Positions 1 to 7,003 of a stretch of 8,075 nt of DNA are shown here, one piece after another. Origin of the DNA: Sutterella sp. (lineage in GTDB: Bacteria > Pseudomonadota > Gammaproteobacteria > Burkholderiales > Burkholderiaceae_F); assembly GCA_019410445.1 (NCBI GenBank), contig DXSO01000031.1:7827-15901 (forward strand), written 5' to 3'. The translations under genes were made by a program, and so were the position numbers. Numbering within the stretch: position 1 is the stretch's first letter; each line of letters opens with the position of its first letter. The notes under the pieces are model-generated. The model searched no databases. It was not told the DNA's origin and worked only from the letters and a program-made list of their open reading frames with translations.

Positions 1-2919
1 GGAGCAGCGAGTCCTCTGCGTCTGGATTTATTCGACAATGAAATCGACTCCATCCGCAGTTTTGACCCTGAAACGCAACGAAGCACCGGAAACGTTGAGC
101 AGGTCCGCATTCTGCCGGGACACGAATTTGCCTTTGATGATGAAGCACGCAATCGGTTCCGTTCGGCCTGGCGCACTGCTTTTCCCGGTGACCCCAACAA
201 ATGTCCCGTCTATACGGACGTCGGTGCCGGCATATGTTCCCCGGGCATTGAATACTATCTGCCGCTTTTTTTTGAACAAACGGGAACGCTTGCAGATTAT
301 TTGCCAACCGATGCCCTGTTCATCACGCTGGGTCAGACACGCGAAGCCATTGATGCGTTCATGCGCCAGACGCAGGAACGCTACAAGTTTCTTGCTCACG
401 ACAAAGAACGTCCAGCTCTGCCGCCCGAGAAACTTTTTGACAAAGCCGACAGTTTCTTTGAGGCCATCGCTCAATTTGGGCGTATTTCCCTCAGCGCTCC
501 TGACAGCGGAATCTCGGAAACATTAACCATTGAACGTTCGGTCAAAGATCCTGCCGGCAAACTCAAGGACTTCATTGCCAAAAAACACATGCAGCACAAG
601 CGTGTGTTGATTGTTGCTTCCGGATCGGGACGTGCGGCGCGACTTCAGGAACTGCTGCGCGACGGAGTGCATGAACCCGAACAAGTTGACTCATTTTCCG
701 CTTTTGTCAAAGGAAAAGATGATCTTGCCGTGGCGGTTGCGCCTATTTCCGGAGGCTTTGACCTTGAAGCCAGCAAGATTGTTCTCGTCACCGAATCTGA
801 GCTTTACCACACCCAAGCACTCGTCCGTCGCCGAGGTTTAGGAAAAACAACAAACGTTGATGCCATCATTCGCGATGTCAGTGAATTGCGCGAAGGCGAT
901 CCGGTCGTACACGCCGCCCACGGCGTCGGACGCTACCACGGTCTCGAAACCATCGACACAGAGGATGGTCCGGCAGAGTTCGTACGCATCGATTATGCCA
1001 ACGATGCCAAGCTGTTCGTCCCTGTTTCGCAATTGAACCTGATCAGCCGTTACACCGGAGCCGACAACGAACATGCACCATTGAACAACCTCGGACGCGG
1101 CGATTGGGAAAAAGCCCGCAAAAAGGCGGCTCAAAAAGTTCGGGATACGGCTGCTGAGCTCTTGCATTTGTACGCATTGCGCGAAGCCAAACAAGGTTTT
1201 GCCTTTACCACGGAAACAGCCGACTATCAGGCCTTCTGTGAGGGGTTCGCCTTCGAAGAAACGCCGGATCAAGCCGCCGCCATCGCAGCGGTGATTGCCG
1301 ACATGCATGCCGCTCGTCCCATGGATCGCCTTGTCTGCGGCGACGTTGGCTTTGGCAAAACCGAAGTGGCGCTGCGCGCAGCTTTTATTGCGGTCATGAA
1401 TGGCAAACAAGTGGCAATCCTTTGTCCGACCACTCTTCTGGCTGAGCAGCACGCACAAACATTCAAAGATCGTTTTGCCGCCTGGCCAGTTAAAGTCACA
1501 GAACTCTCTCGCTTTCGTACATCAAAGCAAACGGCTCAAACCATCGAAGGCTTGGAAAACGGTTCTGTTGACATTGTCATCGGAACGCACAAGCTACTCA
1601 GTGAATCCGTCAAATTCAAGCGTCTTGGTCTGGTCGTCATCGATGAGGAGCATCGATTCGGAGTTCGCCAAAAGGAAAAACTCAAAAGTCTTCGAGCCGA
1701 AGTGGATGTTTTGACGCTGACAGCCACGCCAATTCCGCGCACGCTTGCCATGAGTCTTGAGGGCATCCGCGATTTTTCCGTCATTGCAACGGCACCTCAA
1801 AAACGCTTGGCCATCAAAACTTTCGTGCGTCGAGAATCCAAGGCACTTATTCGAGAAGCAGTCATTCGAGAACTCAAGCGCGGCGGCCAGGTTTATTTCC
1901 TGCACAATGATGTCGATACGATCCAGGCGCGCGCCGAAATGCTCAAGGAGCTGATTCCTGAAGCCCGCATCGGTATTGCGCACGGTCAAATGAGCGAACG
2001 AGACCTCGAGCACGTCATGCGCGAGTTTTATCGACGTGAATTCAATCTTTTGGTCTGTACCACGATTATCGAGACCGGTATCGACATTCCAATTGCCAAC
2101 ACCATCATCATGCATAGAGCCGACAAATTCGGTTTGGCTCAACTTCATCAGCTGCGAGGTCGCGTCGGCCGTAGTCATCATCAAGCATATGCTTACTTAT
2201 TGATTCCCGACGAAGGTGCTATTACAAAGAACGCTGAACGTCGTCTTGAAGCAATTCAAAATCTCGAAGAACTCGGCAGCGGCTTTTATCTTTCCATGCA
2301 TGACTTGGAAATCCGCGGAGCCGGTGAAGTTCTCGGTGATGAACAATCCGGAGAGATGACTCAGGTTGGTTTTGAGCTCTACACTCAAATGCTCAAACAT
2401 GCCGTCGATACCATGCGAAGCGGCGAGGAGCCTACCTTCGTTTCTCCTTTTGAGACTCTCACGGAAATCAACTTGCATCTGCCCGCTTTGCTGCCGGATG
2501 ATTACGTTCCCGACGTCGGGACTCGTTTGTCTCTGTACAAACGACTTGCCGCAGCCCAAACACTTGAAGAGCTCGGCGAATGCACCGACGATCTTACGGA
2601 TCGTTTCGGCACTCCCGTGCCAGCAGCGAAAACGCTGCTTGCCGCTCATCGCCTTCGCATTGAATGTGCCGCCTTAGGCATTCGCAAAATTGATGCCGCC
2701 GAACAAGCCATCGTCTTTACCTTTGCGCAAAAAACAATGTTCGACCCTGCCGTCATGATCGAGCTGCTGCAAAAAAGACGCGATCTTCGAATCATGCCCG
2801 GTTCCAATACCAGACTGAAGATGACCGTCAACTCTCCGGATGCGTTAACGCGTCTGCAAAACGTGCGATGCATCGTCAATGCTCTGCTTGACAGTATCTC
2901 TCCGGATAAACGACCATAA
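1..2919 (+). CDS. mfd: Transcription-repair coupling factor Mfd, 5' end outside window
   Basis: Mfd is a cytoplasmic ATP-driven DNA translocase. It pushes stalled RNA polymerase off lesions and recruits UvrA to start transcription-coupled nucleotide excision repair. The frame is open from base 1, so the gene enters from the left; 972 residues are present and, by recall of E. coli Mfd (about 1150 residues), some 175 N-terminal residues are missing. In order (window residues): the UvrB-like region with 'FDPETQRS' and 'GIEYYLPLFFE' near residues 27-90; the RNA-polymerase-interaction domain from about 298 ('GDPVVHAAHGVGRYHG', then 'YANDAKLFVPVSQL'); Walker A GDVGFGKTE at 447; DEEH box at 548; 'LTATPIPRTL' after it; HQLRGRVGRS (motif VI) near 716; the RecG-like translocation motif with DLEIRGAGE at 768; and the C-terminal domain from about 828 ('LPALLPDDYVPD'). 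All helicase motifs are intact and no frameshift is seen. The stop is TAA at 2917-2919, with no terminator after it, so transcription may run into the next gene. Confidence 0.98.
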   Translation, partial: GAASPLRLDLFDNEIDSIRSFDPETQRSTGNVEQVRILPGHEFAFDDEARNRFRSAWRTAFPGDPNKCPVYTDVGAGICSPGIEYYLPLFFEQTGTLADYLPTDALFITLGQTREAIDAFMRQTQERYKFLAHDKERPALPPEKLFDKADSFFEAIAQFGRISLSAPDSGISETLTIERSVKDPAGKLKDFIAKKHMQHKRVLIVASGSGRAARLQELLRDGVHEPEQVDSFSAFVKGKDDLAVAVAPISGGFDLEASKIVLVTESELYHTQALVRRRGLGKTTNVDAIIRDVSELREGDPVVHAAHGVGRYHGLETIDTEDGPAEFVRIDYANDAKLFVPVSQLNLISRYTGADNEHAPLNNLGRGDWEKARKKAAQKVRDTAAELLHLYALREAKQGFAFTTETADYQAFCEGFAFEETPDQAAAIAAVIADMHAARPMDRLVCGDVGFGKTEVALRAAFIAVMNGKQVAILCPTTLLAEQHAQTFKDRFAAWPVKVTELSRFRTSKQTAQTIEGLENGSVDIVIGTHKLLSESVKFKRLGLVVIDEEHRFGVRQKEKLKSLRAEVDVLTLTATPIPRTLAMSLEGIRDFSVIATAPQKRLAIKTFVRRESKALIREAVIRELKRGGQVYFLHNDVDTIQARAEMLKELIPEARIGIAHGQMSERDLEHVMREFYRREFNLLVCTTIIETGIDIPIANTIIMHRADKFGLAQLHQLRGRVGRSHHQAYAYLLIPDEGAITKNAERRLEAIQNLEELGSGFYLSMHDLEIRGAGEVLGDEQSGEMTQVGFELYTQMLKHAVDTMRSGEEPTFVSPFETLTEINLHLPALLPDDYVPDVGTRLSLYKRLAAAQTLEELGECTDDLTDRFGTPVPAAKTLLAAHRLRIECAALGIRKIDAAEQAIVFTFAQKTMFDPAVMIELLQKRRDLRIMPGSNTRLKMTVNSPDALTRLQNVRCIVNALLDSISPDKRP

Positions 2920-2924
2920 AGGAG
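2918..2924 (+). promoter_or_regulatory. Ribosome binding site for the first WGDG-repeat gene
   Basis: AAAGGAG overlaps the mfd stop codon and lies 13 nt before ATG 2938. The match to the anti-Shine-Dalgarno is strong but the spacing is long. It is the main reason to keep 2938 as the start rather than ATG 3016, which is preceded only by AAAGAAG at 3 nt. Confidence 0.45.
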
Positions 2925-2937
2925 TCTTGCGCAGCCG

Positions 2938-4464
2938 ATGACCGGAATTTTCCGTATTCGGTCTCAAAAACGGCTGCGGTACAATCCCCGAGTTCTTCTA
3001 TTTACAAAGAAGCTGATGTCTGCCGCCCGATCCATTCCTCCCGCACCGTTTGTTTTCACCGTGATCTGCCCGAAGGATGCGGTCATTGCAATCGAGTTTT
3101 TCGCAGTGCCCCGATTTGTCGCCGAACACATCGGTGAAATTCGCATCGACTGGGGAGACGGCCGGACAACTACGCCCGAAGTGGCAATGTCTTCGGAAGC
3201 CGTTGCCGAAATGCTCTCCGGAGATGACATCACCGCCTCGATTCGCTGCACACACCAGTACACCGAAGACGGTAAACGAACCGTGACCATCTTTACTCCC
3301 TCCGGGTTCCTACCGCTCAAGCGACTTCCGTCTCAGACCGTGTCCGTCTCTGCGGCATTGCCTACGCTCACAGTCGGTGAAAGTGACCCGGAAGGTCGTC
3401 CAGAGGCATCGGATACGCTGCCGGCCCTTTTTGCTCCGGAAACAGACACGGGTGAATCATCCCTGAACTTCATTTGCTCGGACTTTCTGGCAAACAACCC
3501 CAATTTGGCTTTTTTCGATGAAGCCTTCATGAGGACGTCGCTGCGCAGTATTCCTGTTTCACTGTTCTCTCCCTGCAAATCCATTAAGAGTCTTGTGCGT
3601 ACGTTTGCAAGCAGTAAGCTCACATCAATTCCTTACGGTTTGCTGCGTCATGTTCAAACATTGTCGCTTTGCGAAGAAACGTTCGCTCACTGCGAATTTC
3701 TGCAGGAAGTCGACAACCCCTTCGGCGACAAAAAGAATCTGCCTGTGTGCATGGAGGGCTTTCTGCTCGGAGCCACACCAAAACTATTTGCATGGTGCGA
3801 CAAAAGTCGACGAGAAGAAGCCGGATGGATTCGTCCCCACGCCAGTCTGACTGATCCAAGTTTTGACTTTGATTGGCGCGCCGGTACAGATCCTTCTGCT
3901 CCGATTGTTACTTTCTACCCCATTGATCTTGAGCTGAAAGGAGATTTTCTTGTCGAATGGGGCGACGGAAACATCGAACTAATCGACTGGAACAGCACGG
4001 ACGCCCTCACACACGCCTTTGCCAAACCAGGGGTTTATCGCATTCGTATGCACTACACGCAAGGAGAACAGACTCGCCCCTTTAAGTTGGGAACTGCGTT
4101 GACGGCCATTCACACTGCGCTGCCGTCTTTTCATCCACGCGCTCTCGATAATCTGGGAGACTTCTCCGGTTGGGCTGCTGATCGCCGAGAACTTCGTTCT
4201 GTACCCGAAGATCTTTTCATTCACAATCCGGACATTTCAAATCTGGAGCAAGCCTTTGCCGGCTGCGTGAAACTTGAAATTGTTCCCGATGGAATTTTGC
4301 AGGGCGTTCAAAATCTGCAAAAAGCAGACGCCATGTTCGCCTTCTGCAAAAGTCTCAACGCATTGCCGTCGAGCTATCAAACCAGTCCCCATTTGCCGGA
4401 ATACGACTGTTTTGCTCAAGCTCCGAACTCGCAATCTCGTACGGATCAGGAGAAGCACGCATGA
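2938..4464 (+). CDS. Two-module PKD-like (WGDG) and 26-residue leucine-rich-like repeat protein, function unknown
   Basis: I do not recognise a named family. The 508-residue product has two copies of one module. Module 1 has a PKD-like beta-sandwich with WGDG at residues 72-75 and a following 'HQYTEDGKRTVTIF' strand. After a linker come repeats whose hydrophobic pair falls at residues 183, 209, 235 and 261, and whose conserved F falls at 197, 223, 249 and 275: an exact 26-residue period. Module 2 has WGDG at 341-344 with 'HAFAKPGVYRIRMHY', then repeats with the pair at 426, 453 and 479 and F at 440, 467 and 492. The repeat reads roughly as (I/V)P..LF, 13 residues to F(A), then C..L, recalling BspA-type leucine-rich repeats. 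There is no signal peptide, transmembrane segment or lipobox. The N-terminal 26 residues are rich in R/K and unlike the rest, so ATG 3016 (482 residues) is a real alternative start. It follows mfd by 18 bases and overlaps the next gene by 4. Confidence 0.8.
   Translation: MTGIFRIRSQKRLRYNPRVLLFTKKLMSAARSIPPAPFVFTVICPKDAVIAIEFFAVPRFVAEHIGEIRIDWGDGRTTTPEVAMSSEAVAEMLSGDDITASIRCTHQYTEDGKRTVTIFTPSGFLPLKRLPSQTVSVSAALPTLTVGESDPEGRPEASDTLPALFAPETDTGESSLNFICSDFLANNPNLAFFDEAFMRTSLRSIPVSLFSPCKSIKSLVRTFASSKLTSIPYGLLRHVQTLSLCEETFAHCEFLQEVDNPFGDKKNLPVCMEGFLLGATPKLFAWCDKSRREEAGWIRPHASLTDPSFDFDWRAGTDPSAPIVTFYPIDLELKGDFLVEWGDGNIELIDWNSTDALTHAFAKPGVYRIRMHYTQGEQTRPFKLGTALTAIHTALPSFHPRALDNLGDFSGWAADRRELRSVPEDLFIHNPDISNLEQAFAGCVKLEIVPDGILQGVQNLQKADAMFAFCKSLNALPSSYQTSPHLPEYDCFAQAPNSQSRTDQEKHA
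2957..2985 (+). promoter_or_regulatory. Possible promoter, -10 TACAAT, just inside the 5' end of the WGDG-repeat gene
   Basis: TACAAT at 2980-2985 matches a sigma-70 -10 box at five of six bases and sits in a G/C-rich setting typical of betaproteobacterial promoters. The -35 candidate 17 bases upstream (TTCGGT, 2957-2962) is poor. If used, transcription would begin near 2992 and only the internal ATG at 3016 could be the start, which would shorten the protein by 26 residues. The call rests on the -10 box alone. Confidence 0.3.
4448..4452 (+). promoter_or_regulatory. Ribosome binding site inside the end of the upstream gene
   Basis: AGGAG lies 8 nt before ATG 4461, inside the last codons of the preceding gene. 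Together with the ATGA stop/start overlap it fixes the start of the second repeat gene and indicates translational coupling. Confidence 0.75.
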
Positions 4465-5396
4465 CTAAATTCATAGCGGAAGTGACTGTCGGAAAACGTG
4501 ATCGACAGGTTGTTTTGCGCATTCCTGCCGGGAACCGAATCGCAGCGAGCCTGTCTCAAGTCAGCGTGTCTTTCGACGGACAGATCTCTCAGCACCGGCG
4601 AGAACCCGTATCCAGTACGGTGCTCGAATACCATCCCATGCCGGGAGTCCATCGATTGGAAATCGATTTTGGCGGCCCAATGCCTGCTGCCACCTTGATT
4701 CTTCCAGAACAAACCACAGCCATCATTTCTCCTATTCCAGCCCTGCATGACGATGAAACCGGCATGCTCAGCACGGCCGGCCATATCTGGAATCCATCCA
4801 AACCTCCCCGCCGACTCAGCAGTCTCGTATCATCGCTTTTCGCGCATAACACTCATCTTGTCGCACTTTCTGGAACATTTGCCGGACTGAGCAGCCTTCA
4901 GGAAGTGCCTGAGTCACTCTTTTTCCCGCTCATCTATGCGCGAACTTTCGCCGGGGTCTTCGCCTTAAGCGGTCTATCCCGCGTCAGTCGTCAGCTTTTC
5001 ACAGCCAATCTGCAGGCTGAAGACTTTTCCGAAGCCTTCCTAGGGTGCAAAAACCTCACCGATATCCCAGCTGAACTGTTCAGCACAAATACGCACGCTC
5101 GAGTCTTTGATCGCACATTTGCGGAAAGTTCGCTTTCCCAGTTGCCTGCAGGTCTATTTACCAATGTCGCCAAACGAGCTTCTTTCATCGAAACCTTTGC
5201 CAGAACTCAAATCCGCTTTGTTCCCCAACAATTAATGAGCGGCCTCGATCCACTCAATGTGGACGGCATGTTCGAGCCAGCTCAAAAACTTGAACATGAT
5301 CCATTGAATATCAAGGCTGCTGCGCACTTCCCTCAGGACTTTTTCGATGACACGCGTTCAGCCATCGGCGTACCGACCAAACGTGCCGAACTCTGA
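4461..5396 (+). CDS. Single-module PKD-like and 26-residue repeat protein, paralogue of the upstream gene
   Basis: This 311-residue protein is evidently related to its upstream neighbour. Residues 1-80 resemble the same beta-sandwich: 'HPMPGVHRLEID' at 58-69 matches 'HAFAKPGVYRIRMHY' next door, but the WGDG turn has become SFDG (37-40). From about residue 118 there are six repeats. Their LF-type pairs fall at 126, 153, 179, 206, 232 and 258, and the conserved F at 140, 167, 193, 220, 246 and 271, giving a period of 25-27. Examples are 'TFAGLSSLQEVPESLF' and 'AFLGCKNLTDIPAELF'. The C-terminal 40 residues are polar and unrepetitive. No signal peptide or membrane segment is visible. The start is well supported by AGGAG at 8 nt and the ATGA overlap, so the two proteins are probably made together and may act as partners. 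Function is unknown; surface or protein-binding roles are known for other leucine-rich repeat proteins, but nothing here proves export. Confidence 0.82.
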   Translation: MTKFIAEVTVGKRDRQVVLRIPAGNRIAASLSQVSVSFDGQISQHRREPVSSTVLEYHPMPGVHRLEIDFGGPMPAATLILPEQTTAIISPIPALHDDETGMLSTAGHIWNPSKPPRRLSSLVSSLFAHNTHLVALSGTFAGLSSLQEVPESLFFPLIYARTFAGVFALSGLSRVSRQLFTANLQAEDFSEAFLGCKNLTDIPAELFSTNTHARVFDRTFAESSLSQLPAGLFTNVAKRASFIETFARTQIRFVPQQLMSGLDPLNVDGMFEPAQKLEHDPLNIKAAAHFPQDFFDDTRSAIGVPTKRAEL

Positions 5397-5401
5397 TTTT
5401 T

Positions 5402-5430
5402 TAGAGAAGCAAACCTTAAAAGCGTAGAAT
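5402..5430 (+). promoter_or_regulatory. Possible promoter of the DUF401 gene
   Basis: TAGAAT at 5425-5430 matches a sigma-70 -10 box at five of six positions. The -35 region 17-18 bases upstream (around 5401-5407, TTAGAGA) is weak. A start near 5437 would leave a leader of about 40 bases. The gene lies 81 bases past the previous stop and needs a promoter or read-through, which makes this the best candidate. Confidence 0.35.
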
Positions 5431-5452
5431 CGAAACTACCTTTTGCACTACC

Positions 5453-5467
5453 AGTGGATCCTCCACT
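5453..5467 (+). promoter_or_regulatory. Small hairpin in the leader of the DUF401 gene
   Basis: AGTGGA (5453-5458) and TCCACT (5462-5467) form a perfect 6-bp stem with a TCC loop, followed by a short run of T. It ends 10 nt before ATG 5478, where a Shine-Dalgarno sequence would be expected and none is found. It could affect translation initiation or act as a weak attenuator. It may also be chance. Confidence 0.3.
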
Positions 5468-5477
5468 TTTATTCACC

Positions 5478-6713
5478 ATGAACGTATTCGTCGTCATTGC
5501 CATTGCAATGGTGCTCATCATTGTGGCCCTGCGCAAGAAAGTTCCAATCGGCCCTGCCATCCTCGGCGGCGGACTGTTGATTTGGGGATTGGTCAAACCC
5601 GAACCAGTGCTTTTGACCGATGCCTTAAAACAGATGCTCTCCATGCAGCGCACCTATGACCTGCTGCTGGCCTTGTATTTCGTCGTTTGCCTTGAAATTG
5701 AACTCCGAAAAAGCGGATGCCTCAAAGGCATGGTCGAGTACCTTAATCACCTCATTCATTCCACCAAAGTCACGCTGGCCGTAATGCCGGCTTTTCTAGG
5801 ACTGCTGCCATCTGTTGGCGGAGCGCGCTTTTCCGCACCGATTGTCGATAATGCATCCAAAGGCATGACAATCAAACCGGAACAAAAGGCGATCGTCAAT
5901 TTGTGGTTCCGGCACATTTTCGAGTACTCAAGCCCCATTATTCCCGGCATGATTCTCGCCTGCTCCATCGTCGGGATTGGAGTCGGCGAATTGATTTCGC
6001 ATCTGGCCTGGGTCACCGCACTGATGTTCATCGTCGGCTGGGTCATGTTCGTCCGCCCGATGAAGTTTGAGGACATTCGCGCCAATCAAACCACTGAGAC
6101 TTCTGACTTTGACCTCAAGCACTGCCGAACCGATTTTTGGATGTCAATTCTTCCGGTCGTCGCCGTTTTTTGTTTGATGGTATTCTGCGGCGTTGGGGCC
6201 GCGGTCTCCATGGGACTGATTGCCGTACTCATGGTTCCGATCCTTAAATTCATGAACCGCGGCGTTTCCATCAAAGAAATCTTCGTTGGTGCAATCGAAT
6301 GGAAACTCATCCGAGACGTCTCCTGCATTCTGTTTTTCATTCAGCTGCTTGACGTCACAGGTGTACTGTCCGAAGTCGTTTCGACTTTCCGCGCCGCCCC
6401 CTTGCCCACTCCTGTGATCATTGCCGGTTTGAGTTTTATGATCGGAGTACTTACCGGGATGTCTCAGGGACACGTTGCCATTGTGATGCCGATCGTTGCG
6501 CTGCTAGCTCCTTCAGGCTCACTTGATTTGGCCGGTGTTGCGCTTGTTTTCGGCGTCGGCGGTCAAATGGTCACACCAACTCACGTCTGTCTCATCGTCA
6601 CGTTGGACTACTTCAAAGCCGACTTCTTCAAGACTCTGATCCCAGTGGCCGTGGCTGAAGCTGTTTTGCTTGGAATCTTTTCTCTGTACACGTACCTGAC
6701 CTGGGCTGGCTAA
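5478..6713 (+). CDS. DUF401 family integral membrane protein, putative transporter
   Basis: This 411-residue polytopic membrane protein resembles the DUF401 family as I recall it, a group of predicted inner-membrane transporters without known substrate. It opens with a hydrophobic helix ending in 'LRKKVPIGPAILGGG', typical of the family. Two glycine-rich, probably re-entrant stretches mark the two halves: GLLPSVGGARFSAPIVDNA from residue 108 and LTGMSQGHVAIVMPIVALLA around residue 326. The first is followed by 'NLWFRHIFEYSSPIIPGMIL', a strongly conserved-looking segment. About ten to eleven hydrophobic segments are visible, with one hydrophilic loop around residues 195-215. The start was put at ATG 5478 because the family begins there; an in-frame GTG at 5454 would add eight residues, but neither has a clear ribosome binding site. 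It stands alone, between a possible promoter at 5425 and a strong terminator at 6737, so context gives no hint of substrate. Family call fairly sure; function unknown. Confidence 0.85.
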   Translation: MNVFVVIAIAMVLIIVALRKKVPIGPAILGGGLLIWGLVKPEPVLLTDALKQMLSMQRTYDLLLALYFVVCLEIELRKSGCLKGMVEYLNHLIHSTKVTLAVMPAFLGLLPSVGGARFSAPIVDNASKGMTIKPEQKAIVNLWFRHIFEYSSPIIPGMILACSIVGIGVGELISHLAWVTALMFIVGWVMFVRPMKFEDIRANQTTETSDFDLKHCRTDFWMSILPVVAVFCLMVFCGVGAAVSMGLIAVLMVPILKFMNRGVSIKEIFVGAIEWKLIRDVSCILFFIQLLDVTGVLSEVVSTFRAAPLPTPVIIAGLSFMIGVLTGMSQGHVAIVMPIVALLAPSGSLDLAGVALVFGVGGQMVTPTHVCLIVTLDYFKADFFKTLIPVAVAEAVLLGIFSLYTYLTWAG

Positions 6714-6736
6714 TTGAAAACTTGATCAGCTAAATC

Positions 6737-6774
6737 ATCCCCGGAATATGCAATGGCATTTCCGGGGATTTTTT
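6737..6774 (+). terminator. Rho-independent terminator of the DUF401 gene
   Basis: ATCCCCGGAA (6737-6746) pairs perfectly with TTCCGGGGAT (6760-6769). Past a single bulged T at 6747 the stem continues for four more pairs (ATGC 6748-6751 with GCAT 6756-6759) around an AATG loop. Six T residues follow (6769-6774). It lies 24 bases after the stop codon. Confidence 0.92.
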
Positions 6775-6843
6775 CATCTGCATTCAAGACACCTGCAACG
6801 CTGCCTCAAATGGCAAATTGTCAGAAGCAGCCGCATGAAGCAG

Positions 6844-6869
6844 AGATTCTGATTCCATCCACAGAATCT
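6844..6869. repeat. Perfect 8-bp inverted repeat between the two convergent terminators
   Basis: AGATTCTG (6844-6851) and CAGAATCT (6862-6869) are exact inverse complements around a 10-base spacer. No T-run follows on either strand, so it is not an ordinary terminator. The surrounding stretch (6775-6905) has no credible gene. It could be a protein-binding site or part of a 3' RNA, or chance. Confidence 0.4.
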
Positions 6870-6905
6870 ACAAAGCACTCAAGCACCGTCTCTCACCGGA
6901 ACGAT

Positions 6906-6944
6906 AAAAAAACAGCCGCTTTCCGAATGGTTTCCGAAAACGGC
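6906..6944 (-). terminator. Rho-independent terminator of the copper operon
   Basis: Read on the minus strand, a GCCG...CGGC-closed stem (plus coordinates 6915-6944) has 11 pairs with two mismatches and a 4-base loop. It is followed after two bases by seven T residues (6906-6912). It lies 60 bases past the copA/copZ stop and is in the right orientation to end that transcript. Confidence 0.85.
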
Positions 6945-6959
6945 CGGTGCATATCTGCA

Positions 6960-6980
6960 GAGTTTTAATTTACAAAACTC
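6960..6980. repeat. 7-bp inverted repeat in the copA 3' untranslated region
   Basis: GAGTTTT (6960-6966) and AAAACTC (6974-6980) are exact inverse complements around 7 bases. It lies between the minus-strand stop codon and the terminator stem, so in the copper transcript it would form a small AT-rich hairpin. No function can be read from it. Confidence 0.3.
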
Positions 6981-7003
6981 ACTCAGCAATCTGACTGAAG
7001 TTG

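Noticed and set aside
38..526. Open frame of 162 codons on the plus strand near the left edge
   Set aside because: Lies in another frame over mfd, whose own frame is continuous and matches Mfd residue by residue from base 1.
1594..2184. Open frame of 196 codons on the minus strand
   Set aside because: Antisense to the conserved Mfd helicase motifs; no ribosome binding site and no recognisable protein features.
5391..5406. CTCTGA/TTAGAG hairpin with a T loop just at the end of the second repeat gene
   Set aside because: Six pairs, one of them G-U, with the T residues in the loop rather than after the stem. Too weak to call a terminator.
6753..6968. Open frame of 71 codons in the intergenic region
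   Set aside because: Its ATG is inside the terminator stem and it runs through the second terminator; no ribosome binding site or domain.
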